Assembly (NCBI RefSeq): GCF_001020565.1
Contig: NZ_LDAS01000001.1
Coordinates: 1,776,985 to 1,840,984 of the forward strand
Direction of reading: 5' to 3'
Length of the DNA: 64,000 bases
Source of the DNA: Maribacter thermophilus
GTDB lineage: Bacteria > Bacteroidota > Bacteroidia > Flavobacteriales > Flavobacteriaceae
A model generated the notes under the pieces. It was given only the letters and a program-made list of their open reading frames with translations, did no database searches and was not told the origin of the DNA. Each line of letters begins with the position of its first letter. The first letter of the stretch is position 1. Positions 24,658 to 32,865 of the stretch are shown in pieces. The position numbers were made by a program, and so were the translations under genes.

Positions 24658-25521
24658 ATGAAAATCACATTATTAAGCTTGATCCTGTGTATGACCACTT
24701 CTATTTTTGCCCAGACTGTTATTCAATTGCCTTTTGAGACCAACAACAACGTAACCTGGAAAGGTGGCGAAAAAGAATATTTTTCAGATATATGGCAAAA
24801 CGAGGTAGTAACCAATGTATCCATACCGACCATACAGGTTTTTGTACCGGATAATCCCAATGGAAAAAGTGTAATTATTGCCCCAGGTGGAGGTCTGTAC
24901 GCCCTAAGTATCAAAAGTGAAGGTACCGACGTTGCCAAATGGCTGAACGAAAAAGGAATCACGGCATTTGTACTTAAATATAGACTAGTACCTACTGGTG
25001 AAGACGGCGTAAAAGAAATTACTGTAGAAGGCTCCACAAACCCTCAGCGCATTGCCGAAAGAATAACACCAGTAATGCCTCTTTCTATTCAAGATGGCCT
25101 ATCTGCTATAGAGTACGTACGTACCAATGCCTCTAAATGGAACCTTAACCCTCAAAAAATAGGCTTCATGGGCTTCTCTGCCGGAGGAGCCGTAACCATG
25201 GGGGTAGCGTACAATTACAACGAAAAGAACAGACCCGATTTTATTGTACCGGTGTACCCTTGGACCACCGCCCTACCTGTACAAAAAGCTCCTGAAGATG
25301 CCCCTCCAATGCTGGTCATCTGTGCTACGGACGATCCATTGGGCCTCGCTACCGGCAGCATAGAACTATATACCTCATGGTTGAAAGCGAATAAAACGGC
25401 CGGTCTTCACATGTACTCTAAAGGTGGACACGGTTTTGGCATGAAAAAGCAAGGGTTACCCTCCGATAATTGGATCCAACGTTTCTACGAATGGGCCAAA
25501 TTGGAAATACCCGTCAAATAG
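24658..25521 (+). CDS. exported alpha/beta-hydrolase, carbohydrate-esterase-like
   Basis: This 287-residue protein has a Sec signal peptide (LILCMTTSIFAQ). The fold is that of BD-FAE/acetyl-xylan-esterase-like hydrolases. VIIAPGGGLYALS is the oxyanion region, GFMGFSAGGAVTM the nucleophile elbow with the serine, CATDDPLG the aspartate and SKGGHGFGM the histidine. It probably removes acetyl or similar ester groups from sugars or oligosaccharides in the periplasm. It is 12 bp after the aquaglyceroporin gene and is followed by an SGNH hydrolase and a GH20 enzyme, which fits stepwise breakdown of an acylated glycan. The substrate is not known. Confidence 0.87.
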   Translation: MKITLLSLILCMTTSIFAQTVIQLPFETNNNVTWKGGEKEYFSDIWQNEVVTNVSIPTIQVFVPDNPNGKSVIIAPGGGLYALSIKSEGTDVAKWLNEKGITAFVLKYRLVPTGEDGVKEITVEGSTNPQRIAERITPVMPLSIQDGLSAIEYVRTNASKWNLNPQKIGFMGFSAGGAVTMGVAYNYNEKNRPDFIVPVYPWTTALPVQKAPEDAPPMLVICATDDPLGLATGSIELYTSWLKANKTAGLHMYSKGGHGFGMKKQGLPSDNWIQRFYEWAKLEIPVK

Positions 25522-25608
25522 ATAGGACAACTAGATATAATTAGAGGTTTATCCTATATTATTCTTATGTTTATCTGTAATTACAACCCTTAAAAACATA
25601 TCTATAAA

Positions 25609-26292
25609 TTGAACAACAGAATACATTTGATCAAGGCATTGGTAGTTTTCATAATAGGCACTACCATAAATTTAAACGCACAAGAAACTGTCCCTTTTTT
25701 CAATGAAGTACAGGAATTGTCCCAAAAATATGATACTATCTGGGACCCTACACAAGAAACCATCGTGTTTACCGGAAGCTCATCTGTCCGTATGTGGAAA
25801 AATCTCCCTTCCCTATTCCCTGGACATCAGATTTTAAATACGGGCTTTGGAGGTTCGCAAGCATCCGACCTATTATACTTTTTAGATGATTTGGTATTAA
25901 AATACAATCCAAAAAAAGTATTTATTTACGAAGGTGACAACGACATCTTCGCAAAGAAAAAACCTAAAGAGGTGATTTTTACGACTGAAAAAATTATAGA
26001 TAGGCTCAAACAGAACGATCCTACAGTGAAAATTATATTGCTTTCTGCAAAACCAAGTCTTAGCAGATGGAAATTTAGAGGAAAGTATAAAAAACTGAAC
26101 AGAAAGCTAAGAAGGTTAACCCAAAAAGATGAATCTTTGGACTTTATAGATGTTTGGACACCAATGATGGATGGAAGAAAAGTAAAGAACGATATTTTTA
26201 TATCAGATGGCTTACACATGAACCAAAAGGGATACGACCTATGGTACATGGCCGTAAAAGATTTTGTAAACAACCCAAAAACCATAAAATGA
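25609..26292 (+). CDS. exported SGNH-type hydrolase
   Basis: This is a second SGNH-family protein, 227 residues, unlike the TesA-like one at 2.7 kb. The start is a TTG, since an in-frame stop lies 18 bp upstream and no ATG precedes the signal peptide (LVVFIIGTTINLNAQ). Catalytic blocks: IVFTGSSSVRMW (serine), NTGFGGSQASD (glycine), YEGDNDIF (asparagine) and DGLHMNQKGYDLW (aspartate and histidine). This resembles acetyl-esterase-type SGNH proteins acting on sugars. The stop overlaps the GH20 start as ATGA, so the two are coupled and probably work on the same glycan. Confidence 0.87.
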   Translation: MNNRIHLIKALVVFIIGTTINLNAQETVPFFNEVQELSQKYDTIWDPTQETIVFTGSSSVRMWKNLPSLFPGHQILNTGFGGSQASDLLYFLDDLVLKYNPKKVFIYEGDNDIFAKKKPKEVIFTTEKIIDRLKQNDPTVKIILLSAKPSLSRWKFRGKYKKLNRKLRRLTQKDESLDFIDVWTPMMDGRKVKNDIFISDGLHMNQKGYDLWYMAVKDFVNNPKTIK

Positions 26293-27902
26293 TAAGAACT
26301 GTTATTATCAGAATTACCTTTTTCTTTACCCTTGGTTTGATCGCTTTATCATGCCAAGAAGAACAAAAGAAACGTATTCCTATGCCTTCTACAGATTTGT
26401 CAAAGGCAAGCCTTATACCAAAACCTTTAAAAACGGTACCAACCAACTCAGCATTTGCGTTAGATCAGTTTACCGCTATCTACACTCCCAAAAATGCTAC
26501 AGGTTTTGAGGAAGTCGCCCATTTTTTGGCCGATAAACTAAAGGCCAAAACAGCATTGGATATTCCTGTAAACGGCCAAAACTCGAACACGGTAGAACGT
26601 ATCATCTTCATAAACCAATCGGACAGCTTGGAATTGGACGGTGCAGAGGCATACCAACTTTATATTAACCAAGATTCCATTATACTGAATGCAAATACGG
26701 CAGAAGGCGCATTTAGGGGAATTCAGACCTTAAGACAACTTGTACCCCATGAAAGCAATGACACGTTGGCCCCTCAGAAAATTTGGCCCGTACCGTCCGG
26801 TAAAATTATAGACAACCCTAATTTTTCGTATAGGGGATCTATGTTGGATGTTGCCCGTCATTTTTTTAGTATAGAAGATGTAAAAAAATACATAGATCTA
26901 TTGTCCTATTACAAAATAAACGTACTTCACCTTCACTTATCCGATGACCAAGGGTGGCGAATTGAAATAAAATCATGGCCACGACTTACAGAGATAGGTG
27001 GAAGCACGGAAGTAGGTGGAGAAAGTGGCGGATACTACACCCAAGAAGATTACAAAGAAATAGTAAGGTACGCCGCAGAAAGGTTTATGACCATTATACC
27101 AGAGATAGATATGCCGGGCCATACCAATGCGGCATCCGTATCGTACCCCTTTTTAAACGGAAACGGAAAAACACCAAAACTATACGAGGGCATGCGGGTA
27201 GGTTTCAGCACCTTTGACACCAGAAAAGATACTGTCTATGCCTTCATTGACGATGTGGTAAGGGAAATATCTGAAATTACACCAGGCCCTTATTTTCATA
27301 TGGGCGGAGACGAAAGCCATGTAACAAAGAAAAATGATTACATATACTTCGTAAACAAGGTCGAAAAAATCGTTCAAAAGTACGGTAAACGCATGATCGG
27401 TTGGGACGAGATCGCCAATGCCGATATTGACTCTACATCAATATCACAATGGTGGGCCAGTGAAAAAAATGCAAGAAAAGCGGTTGAGAAAAATATGAAA
27501 GTGATATTATCTCCTGCTAAAAAGGCTTACTTGGATATGCAATATGACAGCTTATCCAAACTGGGGCTACACTGGGCGGCCTATATTCCGGTAGATACTG
27601 CCTACCAATGGACTCCGGAAGAATATGGCATACCCATGGAGAATATTCTGGGGGTTGAAGCCCCCTTATGGTCAGAGACCATCAGCAATATTGATGAGTT
27701 GGAGTACCTAGCTTTTCCGAGAATCATAGGTTACTCGGAGTTAAGTTGGAGCATTTCTGAAAATAGGGATTGGGAAAATTACAAAATACGTCTTGCCGAT
27801 CAAGCTCCCTTCTTGGACAGGATGAACGTAAAATACTACCCATCACCCTTAATAGATTGGAAGCAGAGCAGATTTAGCTATAAGACTATCGAAAAAGACT
27901 GA
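26289..27902 (+). CDS. beta-N-acetylhexosaminidase, GH20 lipoprotein
   Basis: This 537-residue family 20 glycoside hydrolase starts at ATG 26289, overlapping the previous stop. A lipoprotein signal ends in LGLIALSC. The GH20b-like N-terminal domain spans about residues 35-160, and the TIM barrel begins at FSYRGSMLDVARHFFS. Catalytic D341-E342 lie in HMGGDESHV, and HLHLSDDQGWRIEI and IPEIDMPGHTNAA are typical. It removes terminal GlcNAc or GalNAc by substrate-assisted catalysis at the outer envelope. It ends the plus-strand sugar cluster before a strong terminator. The natural glycan (chitin fragments, host or algal glycans, or peptidoglycan) is not determined. Confidence 0.93.
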   Translation: MIRTVIIRITFFFTLGLIALSCQEEQKKRIPMPSTDLSKASLIPKPLKTVPTNSAFALDQFTAIYTPKNATGFEEVAHFLADKLKAKTALDIPVNGQNSNTVERIIFINQSDSLELDGAEAYQLYINQDSIILNANTAEGAFRGIQTLRQLVPHESNDTLAPQKIWPVPSGKIIDNPNFSYRGSMLDVARHFFSIEDVKKYIDLLSYYKINVLHLHLSDDQGWRIEIKSWPRLTEIGGSTEVGGESGGYYTQEDYKEIVRYAAERFMTIIPEIDMPGHTNAASVSYPFLNGNGKTPKLYEGMRVGFSTFDTRKDTVYAFIDDVVREISEITPGPYFHMGGDESHVTKKNDYIYFVNKVEKIVQKYGKRMIGWDEIANADIDSTSISQWWASEKNARKAVEKNMKVILSPAKKAYLDMQYDSLSKLGLHWAAYIPVDTAYQWTPEEYGIPMENILGVEAPLWSETISNIDELEYLAFPRIIGYSELSWSISENRDWENYKIRLADQAPFLDRMNVKYYPSPLIDWKQSRFSYKTIEKD

Positions 27903-27922
27903 CCATAAAATTATACACGTAT

Positions 27923-27955
27923 AAAAAAGCCCTGATTCTACATCAGGGCTTTTTT
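27923..27955. terminator. strong Rho-independent terminator, likely bidirectional
   Basis: A perfect 14-bp stem, AAAAAAGCCCTGAT / ATCAGGGCTTTTTT, with loop TCTAC. It lies between the convergent GH20 and DUF5606 genes. The A-run before and T-run after allow it to work in both directions. Confidence 0.92.
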
Positions 27956-27984
27956 ATATTACAGTAAGACCTAAGGTCTATGAT

Positions 27985-28440
27985 CTATTTGTCTTCTGCC
28001 TCTATTTCAGACTTGGCCTCTTCTTTGGCTTCTACAACATCTTCTTCTTTCTTTGAGAAATCTGTAATTCCCTTATCTACCAATATATTGTACCACTGAA
28101 TGATCTTCTTTATATCACTGGCATATACCCTATCTTCATCGTAATTAGGCAATACCTCAAAGAAGTATTCCTCTAGTTTTATCTTTTCGTCTTTATGGCT
28201 AATAGATGTTTTTTTACCGTCCTCTTTTTGCTGAATTTTCACAAAGACCTCTCTTAGGGGCAATTCTTCATCCAATGTATAAATCGCAATCTCGGAAAGT
28301 ACACTGACATTGCTTCTTAAACCTACGCTAATCTTTTTACCATCCAATAAGGACTCAGCTACAAAACCGGTCCTAGTTTGGGTAATAAGTTTATACAAAC
28401 CTGGTTTTCCGGCAACTGACAATATTTTCTCCAATCCCAT
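27985..28440 (-). CDS. DUF5606-domain protein
   Basis: This 151-residue cytoplasmic protein begins MGLEKILSVAGKPGLYKLITQT, the conserved start of a family known almost only in Bacteroidota. About 125 residues of globular domain (VGLRSNVSVLSEIAIYTLDEE, DEDRVYASDIKKIIQWYNIL) are followed by an acidic tail rich in Glu and Ala. The function is not established. It follows def and ruvX on the same strand with a gap of about 60 bp, an order I recall from many flavobacterial genomes, so it is probably part of a housekeeping operon. The terminator at 27923-27955 ends the unit. Confidence 0.85.
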   Translation of the reverse strand: MGLEKILSVAGKPGLYKLITQTRTGFVAESLLDGKKISVGLRSNVSVLSEIAIYTLDEELPLREVFVKIQQKEDGKKTSISHKDEKIKLEEYFFEVLPNYDEDRVYASDIKKIIQWYNILVDKGITDFSKKEEDVVEAKEEAKSEIEAEDK

Positions 28441-28502
28441 ATGCTTTATTTAAAAATTTTAATGGACAAAGATTACATTTTTCTCTTGATTATGGAATGT
28501 AT

Positions 28503-29093
28503 TTAACGTCCTTTTTTTAGTTCGGGAAACCGCATTCTATAATCTACCCTAACTTTTCCCTTTGATATATTGGACAACCTTCCTTTTAAAAGTCGCTTTT
28601 TTAAGGAAGATAATTTATCCGTGAAGAGAATACCTTCTATATGATCATACTCATGCTGGATTACTCTGGCTAAAAGACCATCGTAGGTCTTGGTATGTTT
28701 TTTAAAGTTCTCATCAAAATAAGTTATTTTGATAGTACCCTTTCTACTTACATCCTCTCGTATTTCAGGTATACTTAAACAGCCTTCATTAAACGCCCAC
28801 TCCTCACCGGACTCCTCTTCTATGTATGCGTTTACAAATACCTGCTTAAAGCCTTTTAGTTGTTTTTGTTCCTCTTCGGTTAGGTCCTCATCATCCGAAA
28901 AAGGTGAGGCATCTATTACAAACAATCGGATGGGCAAACCCACTTGAGGTGCGGCCAATCCGACCCCACTGGCATTGTACATAGTCTCCCACATATTGGC
29001 CACAAGGTTCTTAAAATCAGGGTAATCCTTATCTATATCTTTACCTACTTTCCTTAAAACAGGATCACCATAGGCTATAATCGGTAATATCAT
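28503..29093 (-). CDS. def: peptide deformylase
   Basis: This metalloenzyme removes the formyl group from the N-terminal methionine of new proteins. At 196 residues it has all three motifs: GVGLAAPQVG (residues about 43-52), EGCLSIP with the metal-binding cysteine, and QHEYDHIEG with two metal-binding histidines and the catalytic glutamate. The insert around DDEDLTEEEQKQLKGF is usual in Bacteroidota forms. It abuts the ruvX gene with no gap and is the second gene of the ruvX-def-DUF5606 unit. Confidence 0.96.
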   Translation of the reverse strand: MILPIIAYGDPVLRKVGKDIDKDYPDFKNLVANMWETMYNASGVGLAAPQVGLPIRLFVIDASPFSDDEDLTEEEQKQLKGFKQVFVNAYIEEESGEEWAFNEGCLSIPEIREDVSRKGTIKITYFDENFKKHTKTYDGLLARVIQHEYDHIEGILFTDKLSSLKKRLLKGRLSNISKGKVRVDYRMRFPELKKGR

Positions 29094-29504
29094 TTATAAA
29101 TTCTTTAAATAATCTTGTAAAATAATCGTTGCACTGATTTCGTCTACCAATGCCTTGTTTTTTCTTTGTTTCTTTTTTAGTCCGCCATCAATCATACTTT
29201 GAAACGCCATCTTTGAGGTAAAGCGTTCATCTTGGCGTTTGATCGGGATATGCGGAAAATGTTCTGTTAGTTTTTTAATAAACGGACCAATAAAAGCCTC
29301 TGATTCAGATGGGTCATTGTTCATTTGCCTTGGTTCTCCTATGACCAACTCGTCCACATTTTCTTCTTTTAGATATTTGGTCAAAAAAGAAATTAGTTCC
29401 TCTGTGCGAACCGTTGTCAACCCAGAAGCTATCAAACGAAGTTCGTCAGTGATCGCTATACCCGTCCGCTTTTGTCCATAATCCAATGCAAGAATCCTTC
29501 CCAA
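29094..29504 (-). CDS. ruvX: Holliday junction resolvase-like RuvX (YqgF)
   Basis: This 136-residue RNase H-fold protein of the YqgF/RuvX family processes pre-16S rRNA and may act on Holliday junctions. Motifs: ILALDYGQKRTGIAITD (first catalytic aspartate), ELVIGEPRQMN (glutamate) and ERFTSKMA, with DEISATIILQDYL at the end carrying the last acidic residues. The start is a TTG (TTGGGAAGG), because no ATG is available and the family begins GR(I/L)LA(L/I)DYG. It is divergent from dapD and leads the ruvX-def-DUF5606 unit. Confidence 0.93.
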   Translation of the reverse strand: MGRILALDYGQKRTGIAITDELRLIASGLTTVRTEELISFLTKYLKEENVDELVIGEPRQMNNDPSESEAFIGPFIKKLTEHFPHIPIKRQDERFTSKMAFQSMIDGGLKKKQRKNKALVDEISATIILQDYLKNL

Positions 29505-29517
29505 ACTTAATTTTTGG

Positions 29518-29525
29518 CAAAAATA
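29518..29525 (-). promoter_or_regulatory. TAnnTTTG promoter element before ruvX
   Basis: Minus-strand TATTTTTG lies 13 bp upstream of the TTG start of ruvX, implying a very short leader. The region is AT-rich, so a chance match is possible. Confidence 0.3.
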
Positions 29526-29579
29526 AAGGATAATTTGTTATATGTGGTTTTACTCATGGGGAATTCATACACTTCCACT

Positions 29580-29587
29580 TATATTTG
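29580..29587 (+). promoter_or_regulatory. TAnnTTTG promoter element before dapD
   Basis: TATATTTG lies 18 bp before the ATG at 29606. It contains the upstream in-frame TTG at 29585, which argues that translation begins at the ATG instead. Confidence 0.45.
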
Positions 29588-29605
29588 ACAAAATTTTCTA
29601 TAAAA

Positions 29606-30421
29606 ATGACAGAATTAAAGAATACCATAGAGAAAGCTTGGGAAAATAGAGACTTGTTAAAAGAGGAAGCTATCCAAAAAGCCATTAGAGAGGTTATTGA
29701 CCTGATCGATCTAGGAAAACTGCGCTGTGCAGAACCTACTGCAGATGGTTGGCAGATAAACGAGTGGGTTAAAAAAGCAGTGGTACTATATTTCCCAATA
29801 CAAAAAATGGAAACCTTAGAGGCAGGTATTTTTGAATACCATGATAAAATGCCCCTAAAAAGAGGATATAAAGAAAAAGGTATACGTGTAGTACCAAATG
29901 CCGTTGCAAGACACGGAGCCTATATATCTCCAGGTACCATATTAATGCCCAGTTATGTAAATATTGGGGCCTATGTGGACGAGGGCACTATGGTAGATAC
30001 TTGGGCCACGGTGGGCAGTTGTGCTCAAATTGGAAAAAATGTTCATTTAAGCGGCGGTGTTGGTATCGGAGGGGTACTGGAGCCCTTGCAGGCAGCACCC
30101 GTTATCATCGAAGACAATGCATTTATCGGATCTAGATGCATTGTTGTAGAAGGCGTAAAGGTCGAAAAAGAAGCCGTACTCGGAGCCAATGTAGTTCTTA
30201 CGGCATCTACCAAAATAATTGATGTTACCGGAGATACCCCTGTAGAAAGAAAAGGTGTAGTACCAGCACGTTCGGTAGTAATACCTGGTAGTTATACCAA
30301 AAAATTTCCAGCAGGCGAATATCAAGTACCATGTGCCTTGATTATTGGAACAAGGAAAGAAAGCACTAACAAAAAGACCTCGTTAAACGATGCCCTAAGA
30401 GAATATGATGTAGCGGTTTAA
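29606..30421 (+). CDS. dapD: tetrahydrodipicolinate N-succinyltransferase
   Basis: The enzyme adds a succinyl group to tetrahydrodipicolinate in the succinylase branch of lysine and meso-diaminopimelate synthesis. The product has 271 residues from ATG 29606, the usual size. The N-terminal helical part (LKNTIEKAWENRDLLKEE) is followed by a left-handed beta-helix of hexapeptide repeats (VNIGAYVDEGTMVDTWATVG, AQIGKNVHLSGGVGIGGVLE). The family motif RCIVVEGVKVEKEAVLGANV is also present. It stands alone, divergent from ruvX and convergent with a glycosyltransferase 4 bp away. Confidence 0.95.
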   Translation: MTELKNTIEKAWENRDLLKEEAIQKAIREVIDLIDLGKLRCAEPTADGWQINEWVKKAVVLYFPIQKMETLEAGIFEYHDKMPLKRGYKEKGIRVVPNAVARHGAYISPGTILMPSYVNIGAYVDEGTMVDTWATVGSCAQIGKNVHLSGGVGIGGVLEPLQAAPVIIEDNAFIGSRCIVVEGVKVEKEAVLGANVVLTASTKIIDVTGDTPVERKGVVPARSVVIPGSYTKKFPAGEYQVPCALIIGTRKESTNKKTSLNDALREYDVAV

Positions 30422-30424
30422 GAT

Positions 30425-31453
30425 TCAAATCTTTTCCAATACTTTTTGTATTGCCGCAGATAGGTAGTGGCCAGAGGATACTTTCGACTTTATCTTTTCG
30501 ACCCTATCTACCATGGCATTGTATGTTTGGTGATCAATGTTCGCCAAGGCCTCGTCCATCTCGTTCAAAGAATTTAAGGTAATACCTATTTGCTCTTTTT
30601 CTATAAACTTGGCAATGGCGGCCTTTTTCCAGACTATAACAGGTAATCCGCACAAAAGATATAATGATGTTTTGTGCGGATTATTATATAACAGGTATTT
30701 TCCGAAATCACCCGAGCATTCATCAAGGGCGTTCCCGTTCCAGACCAACCCAAAAGATCCTTCTATTTTGTCGATGACTTCATCGGGCGAAAAAACACCT
30801 TGATAATCTAAAATAGAATCGGACCTTTCTATATCGGAAGCCTTAAAACCGTTTCCGTACAACTTCAATTTGTAACTAGATGGCTTCAATTGGTCCACAC
30901 TGTACAAAAATTCGCTTTTCTCCTTTCCCAATCCTCCTGCAAAAACAACATCATAGGGCGTATTCAAGGTAGCGTGTTTTTCACTTTTATGTAAATAGTC
31001 GAACAGTTCTAAACTCACCAACTGGGCAGTACACCCATTTTCTTGAAACCATTTTTTCATAGATTCATTATGAACTATTAAAAAATCGGCCCTGTTGAAT
31101 TTGGCCATTTCTTTTTTGAGATTAGAGGTCTTCCCCATCAAAAACTTTACATCATGTACAATAATGATAAGCTTACATTTTTTAAGGGCCACGATATTTG
31201 TCATATATCCGAAGAACTTACTCAGTGGATATTGCATACAAAAAACCGACTTTCGGGGCAATAAAAACAGCCCCTTGGTAATACCAAAAAAACTAATGAT
31301 CGCCCCTAAGGCAGAACTTGGGTGATTGGTTTGTCTAAAACCCAAATTTTTAAAACCGTTCTTTTCCAAAACCATCTCACAATCCATCTTTGGCTTGGAT
31401 GCGGCATTTTTAGAGAATTTATAATTTCTAGATATATAATAATTAGAGTTCAT
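30425..31453 (-). CDS. beta-1,6-galactofuranosyltransferase-like, WbbI type
   Basis: This 342-residue glycosyltransferase resembles E. coli WbbI, which transfers galactofuranose into O-antigen. The N-terminal half holds KCKLIIIVHDVKFLMG and FNRADFLIVHNESM. The C-terminal half holds DVVFAGGLGKEKSEF, the characteristic ECSGDFGKYLLYNNPHKTS and GLPVIVWKKAAIAKFIE, close to the WbbI pattern as I remember it. It is divergent from a UDP-galactopyranose mutase gene, which makes its UDP-galactofuranose donor. This pairing strengthens the call. The acceptor is probably a surface polysaccharide made by the neighbouring transferases. Confidence 0.82.
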   Translation of the reverse strand: MNSNYYISRNYKFSKNAASKPKMDCEMVLEKNGFKNLGFRQTNHPSSALGAIISFFGITKGLFLLPRKSVFCMQYPLSKFFGYMTNIVALKKCKLIIIVHDVKFLMGKTSNLKKEMAKFNRADFLIVHNESMKKWFQENGCTAQLVSLELFDYLHKSEKHATLNTPYDVVFAGGLGKEKSEFLYSVDQLKPSSYKLKLYGNGFKASDIERSDSILDYQGVFSPDEVIDKIEGSFGLVWNGNALDECSGDFGKYLLYNNPHKTSLYLLCGLPVIVWKKAAIAKFIEKEQIGITLNSLNEMDEALANIDHQTYNAMVDRVEKIKSKVSSGHYLSAAIQKVLEKI

Positions 31454-31568
31454 TTAAAGACTTTATAAGATTCAAGAATTGCAATTTTAGCATATTTGAA
31501 GAACAAACATATTACTCCCATATTAATTTTATAATTATTGCGGCTCCAAAAATAAATATTCCAAACTG

Positions 31569-31576
31569 TATCTTTG
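31569..31576 (+). promoter_or_regulatory. TAnnTTTG promoter element before glf
   Basis: TATCTTTG lies 19 bp before the glf ATG. A clear -33 TTG at standard spacing was not found. Confidence 0.45.
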
Positions 31577-31595
31577 GCACCACAAATATTGAATT

Positions 31596-32708
31596 ATGCC
31601 AGCAAACAAAAAGTATGATTTTCTTATTGTCGGTGCCGGATTATACGGTGCCGTCTTTGCCCACGAAGCTAAAAAACACGGCAAGAGTAGTTTAGTAATA
31701 GATAAAAGAGAACATATTGGGGGCAACACTTTTTGTAAAAAAATAGAAGACATTAACGTACATGCCTATGGCGCCCACATATTTCATACTAACGACAAGA
31801 GAATCTGGGACTATGTAAATGATTTCGTTCCCTTTAACAGATACACGAATTCCCCTGTAGCAAATTATAAAGGTAAATTGTACAACCTACCTTTTAACAT
31901 GAACACCTTTTACCAATTGTGGGGCGTAAAAACGCCTTTGGAGGCCAAAGAGATTATTGAAAAACAAAGTAATAAACACAAAAAAAACAGGCCCGAAAAT
32001 TTAGAGGAACAAGCATTATCACTTGTAGGGGAAGACATATATTTTAAATTGATAAAAGGTTATACAGAAAAACAGTGGGGAAGAAAAGCGACCGAACTTC
32101 CTGCATTTATTATAAAAAGACTGCCCTTGCGCTTCACGTTCGACAACAATTATTTTAACGATAGTTATCAAGGTATACCTATAGGAGGGTACAATGAGTT
32201 AACGGGAGCATTATTAGAAGGCATCGATGTACAGCTAGGCGTCAACTACTTTAAGCACAAGAAAGCCCTTGACGATAAAGCTACCCAAATCGTCTTTACA
32301 GGAAAAATAGATGAATTTTATAATTATGAGTTTGGCAAGCTCCAGTATCGAGGACTACGTTTTGACCACCAATTATTAGATACCGATAATTACCAGGGCA
32401 ATGCCGTAATCAACTATACAGAAAACGAAATACCATACACCAGAATTATAGAACATAAGCATTTCGAATTCGGCCAACAGAAAAAAACGGTCATCACCAA
32501 AGAATTTCCGTTAGAAGCTTCTACAGAATCGGAACCCTATTACCCTATCAACGATGACAGAAATAATAAAATATATTTAGAATACAAAAAGAAGGCCAGC
32601 AAAGACTCTGTTATTTTCGGTGGTAGGCTAGCCGAATACAAGTATTATGATATGCATCAGGTAATAGCGGCCGCCTTGACAAAAACTAAAAATCTTTTCG
32701 AAAAATAG
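31596..32708 (+). CDS. glf: UDP-galactopyranose mutase
   Basis: This FAD enzyme converts UDP-galactopyranose to UDP-galactofuranose. The 370-residue protein starts with the dinucleotide fold FLIVGAGLYGAVFAHEAKKHG and IDKREHIGGNTF. It then shows YGAHIFHTNDKRIWDYV, the FNRYTNSP stretch, GYTEKQWGRKATELP with conserved Arg, RFTFDNNYFND and PYTRIIEHKHFE. All are typical of bacterial Glf. It is divergent from a WbbI-like galactofuranosyltransferase and upstream of further transferases, so the cell likely has galactofuranose in a surface glycan. The gene appears complete. Confidence 0.96.
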   Translation: MPANKKYDFLIVGAGLYGAVFAHEAKKHGKSSLVIDKREHIGGNTFCKKIEDINVHAYGAHIFHTNDKRIWDYVNDFVPFNRYTNSPVANYKGKLYNLPFNMNTFYQLWGVKTPLEAKEIIEKQSNKHKKNRPENLEEQALSLVGEDIYFKLIKGYTEKQWGRKATELPAFIIKRLPLRFTFDNNYFNDSYQGIPIGGYNELTGALLEGIDVQLGVNYFKHKKALDDKATQIVFTGKIDEFYNYEFGKLQYRGLRFDHQLLDTDNYQGNAVINYTENEIPYTRIIEHKHFEFGQQKKTVITKEFPLEASTESEPYYPINDDRNNKIYLEYKKKASKDSVIFGGRLAEYKYYDMHQVIAAALTKTKNLFEK

Positions 32709-32822
32709 ACGCAACCATTCTATTTTTTAGAATCTAAATAAAAACGAATTATATAGGAAACGTAAAATAAATTTTGTAAGAAAAATACCTCTTTTTACAA
32801 TTTTTTGATTTCTTTTTTGTTA

Positions 32823-32830
32823 TAACTTTG
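32823..32830 (+). promoter_or_regulatory. TAnnTTTG promoter element before the WaaE-like GT2 gene
   Basis: TAACTTTG lies 35 bp upstream of the ATG at 32866. TTG occurs at 32805 with a shorter spacer (15 bp) than usual. Confidence 0.45.
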
Positions 32831-32865
32831 TCAACCAACAAGTTGATTTAATTAAAGTCAATAAA

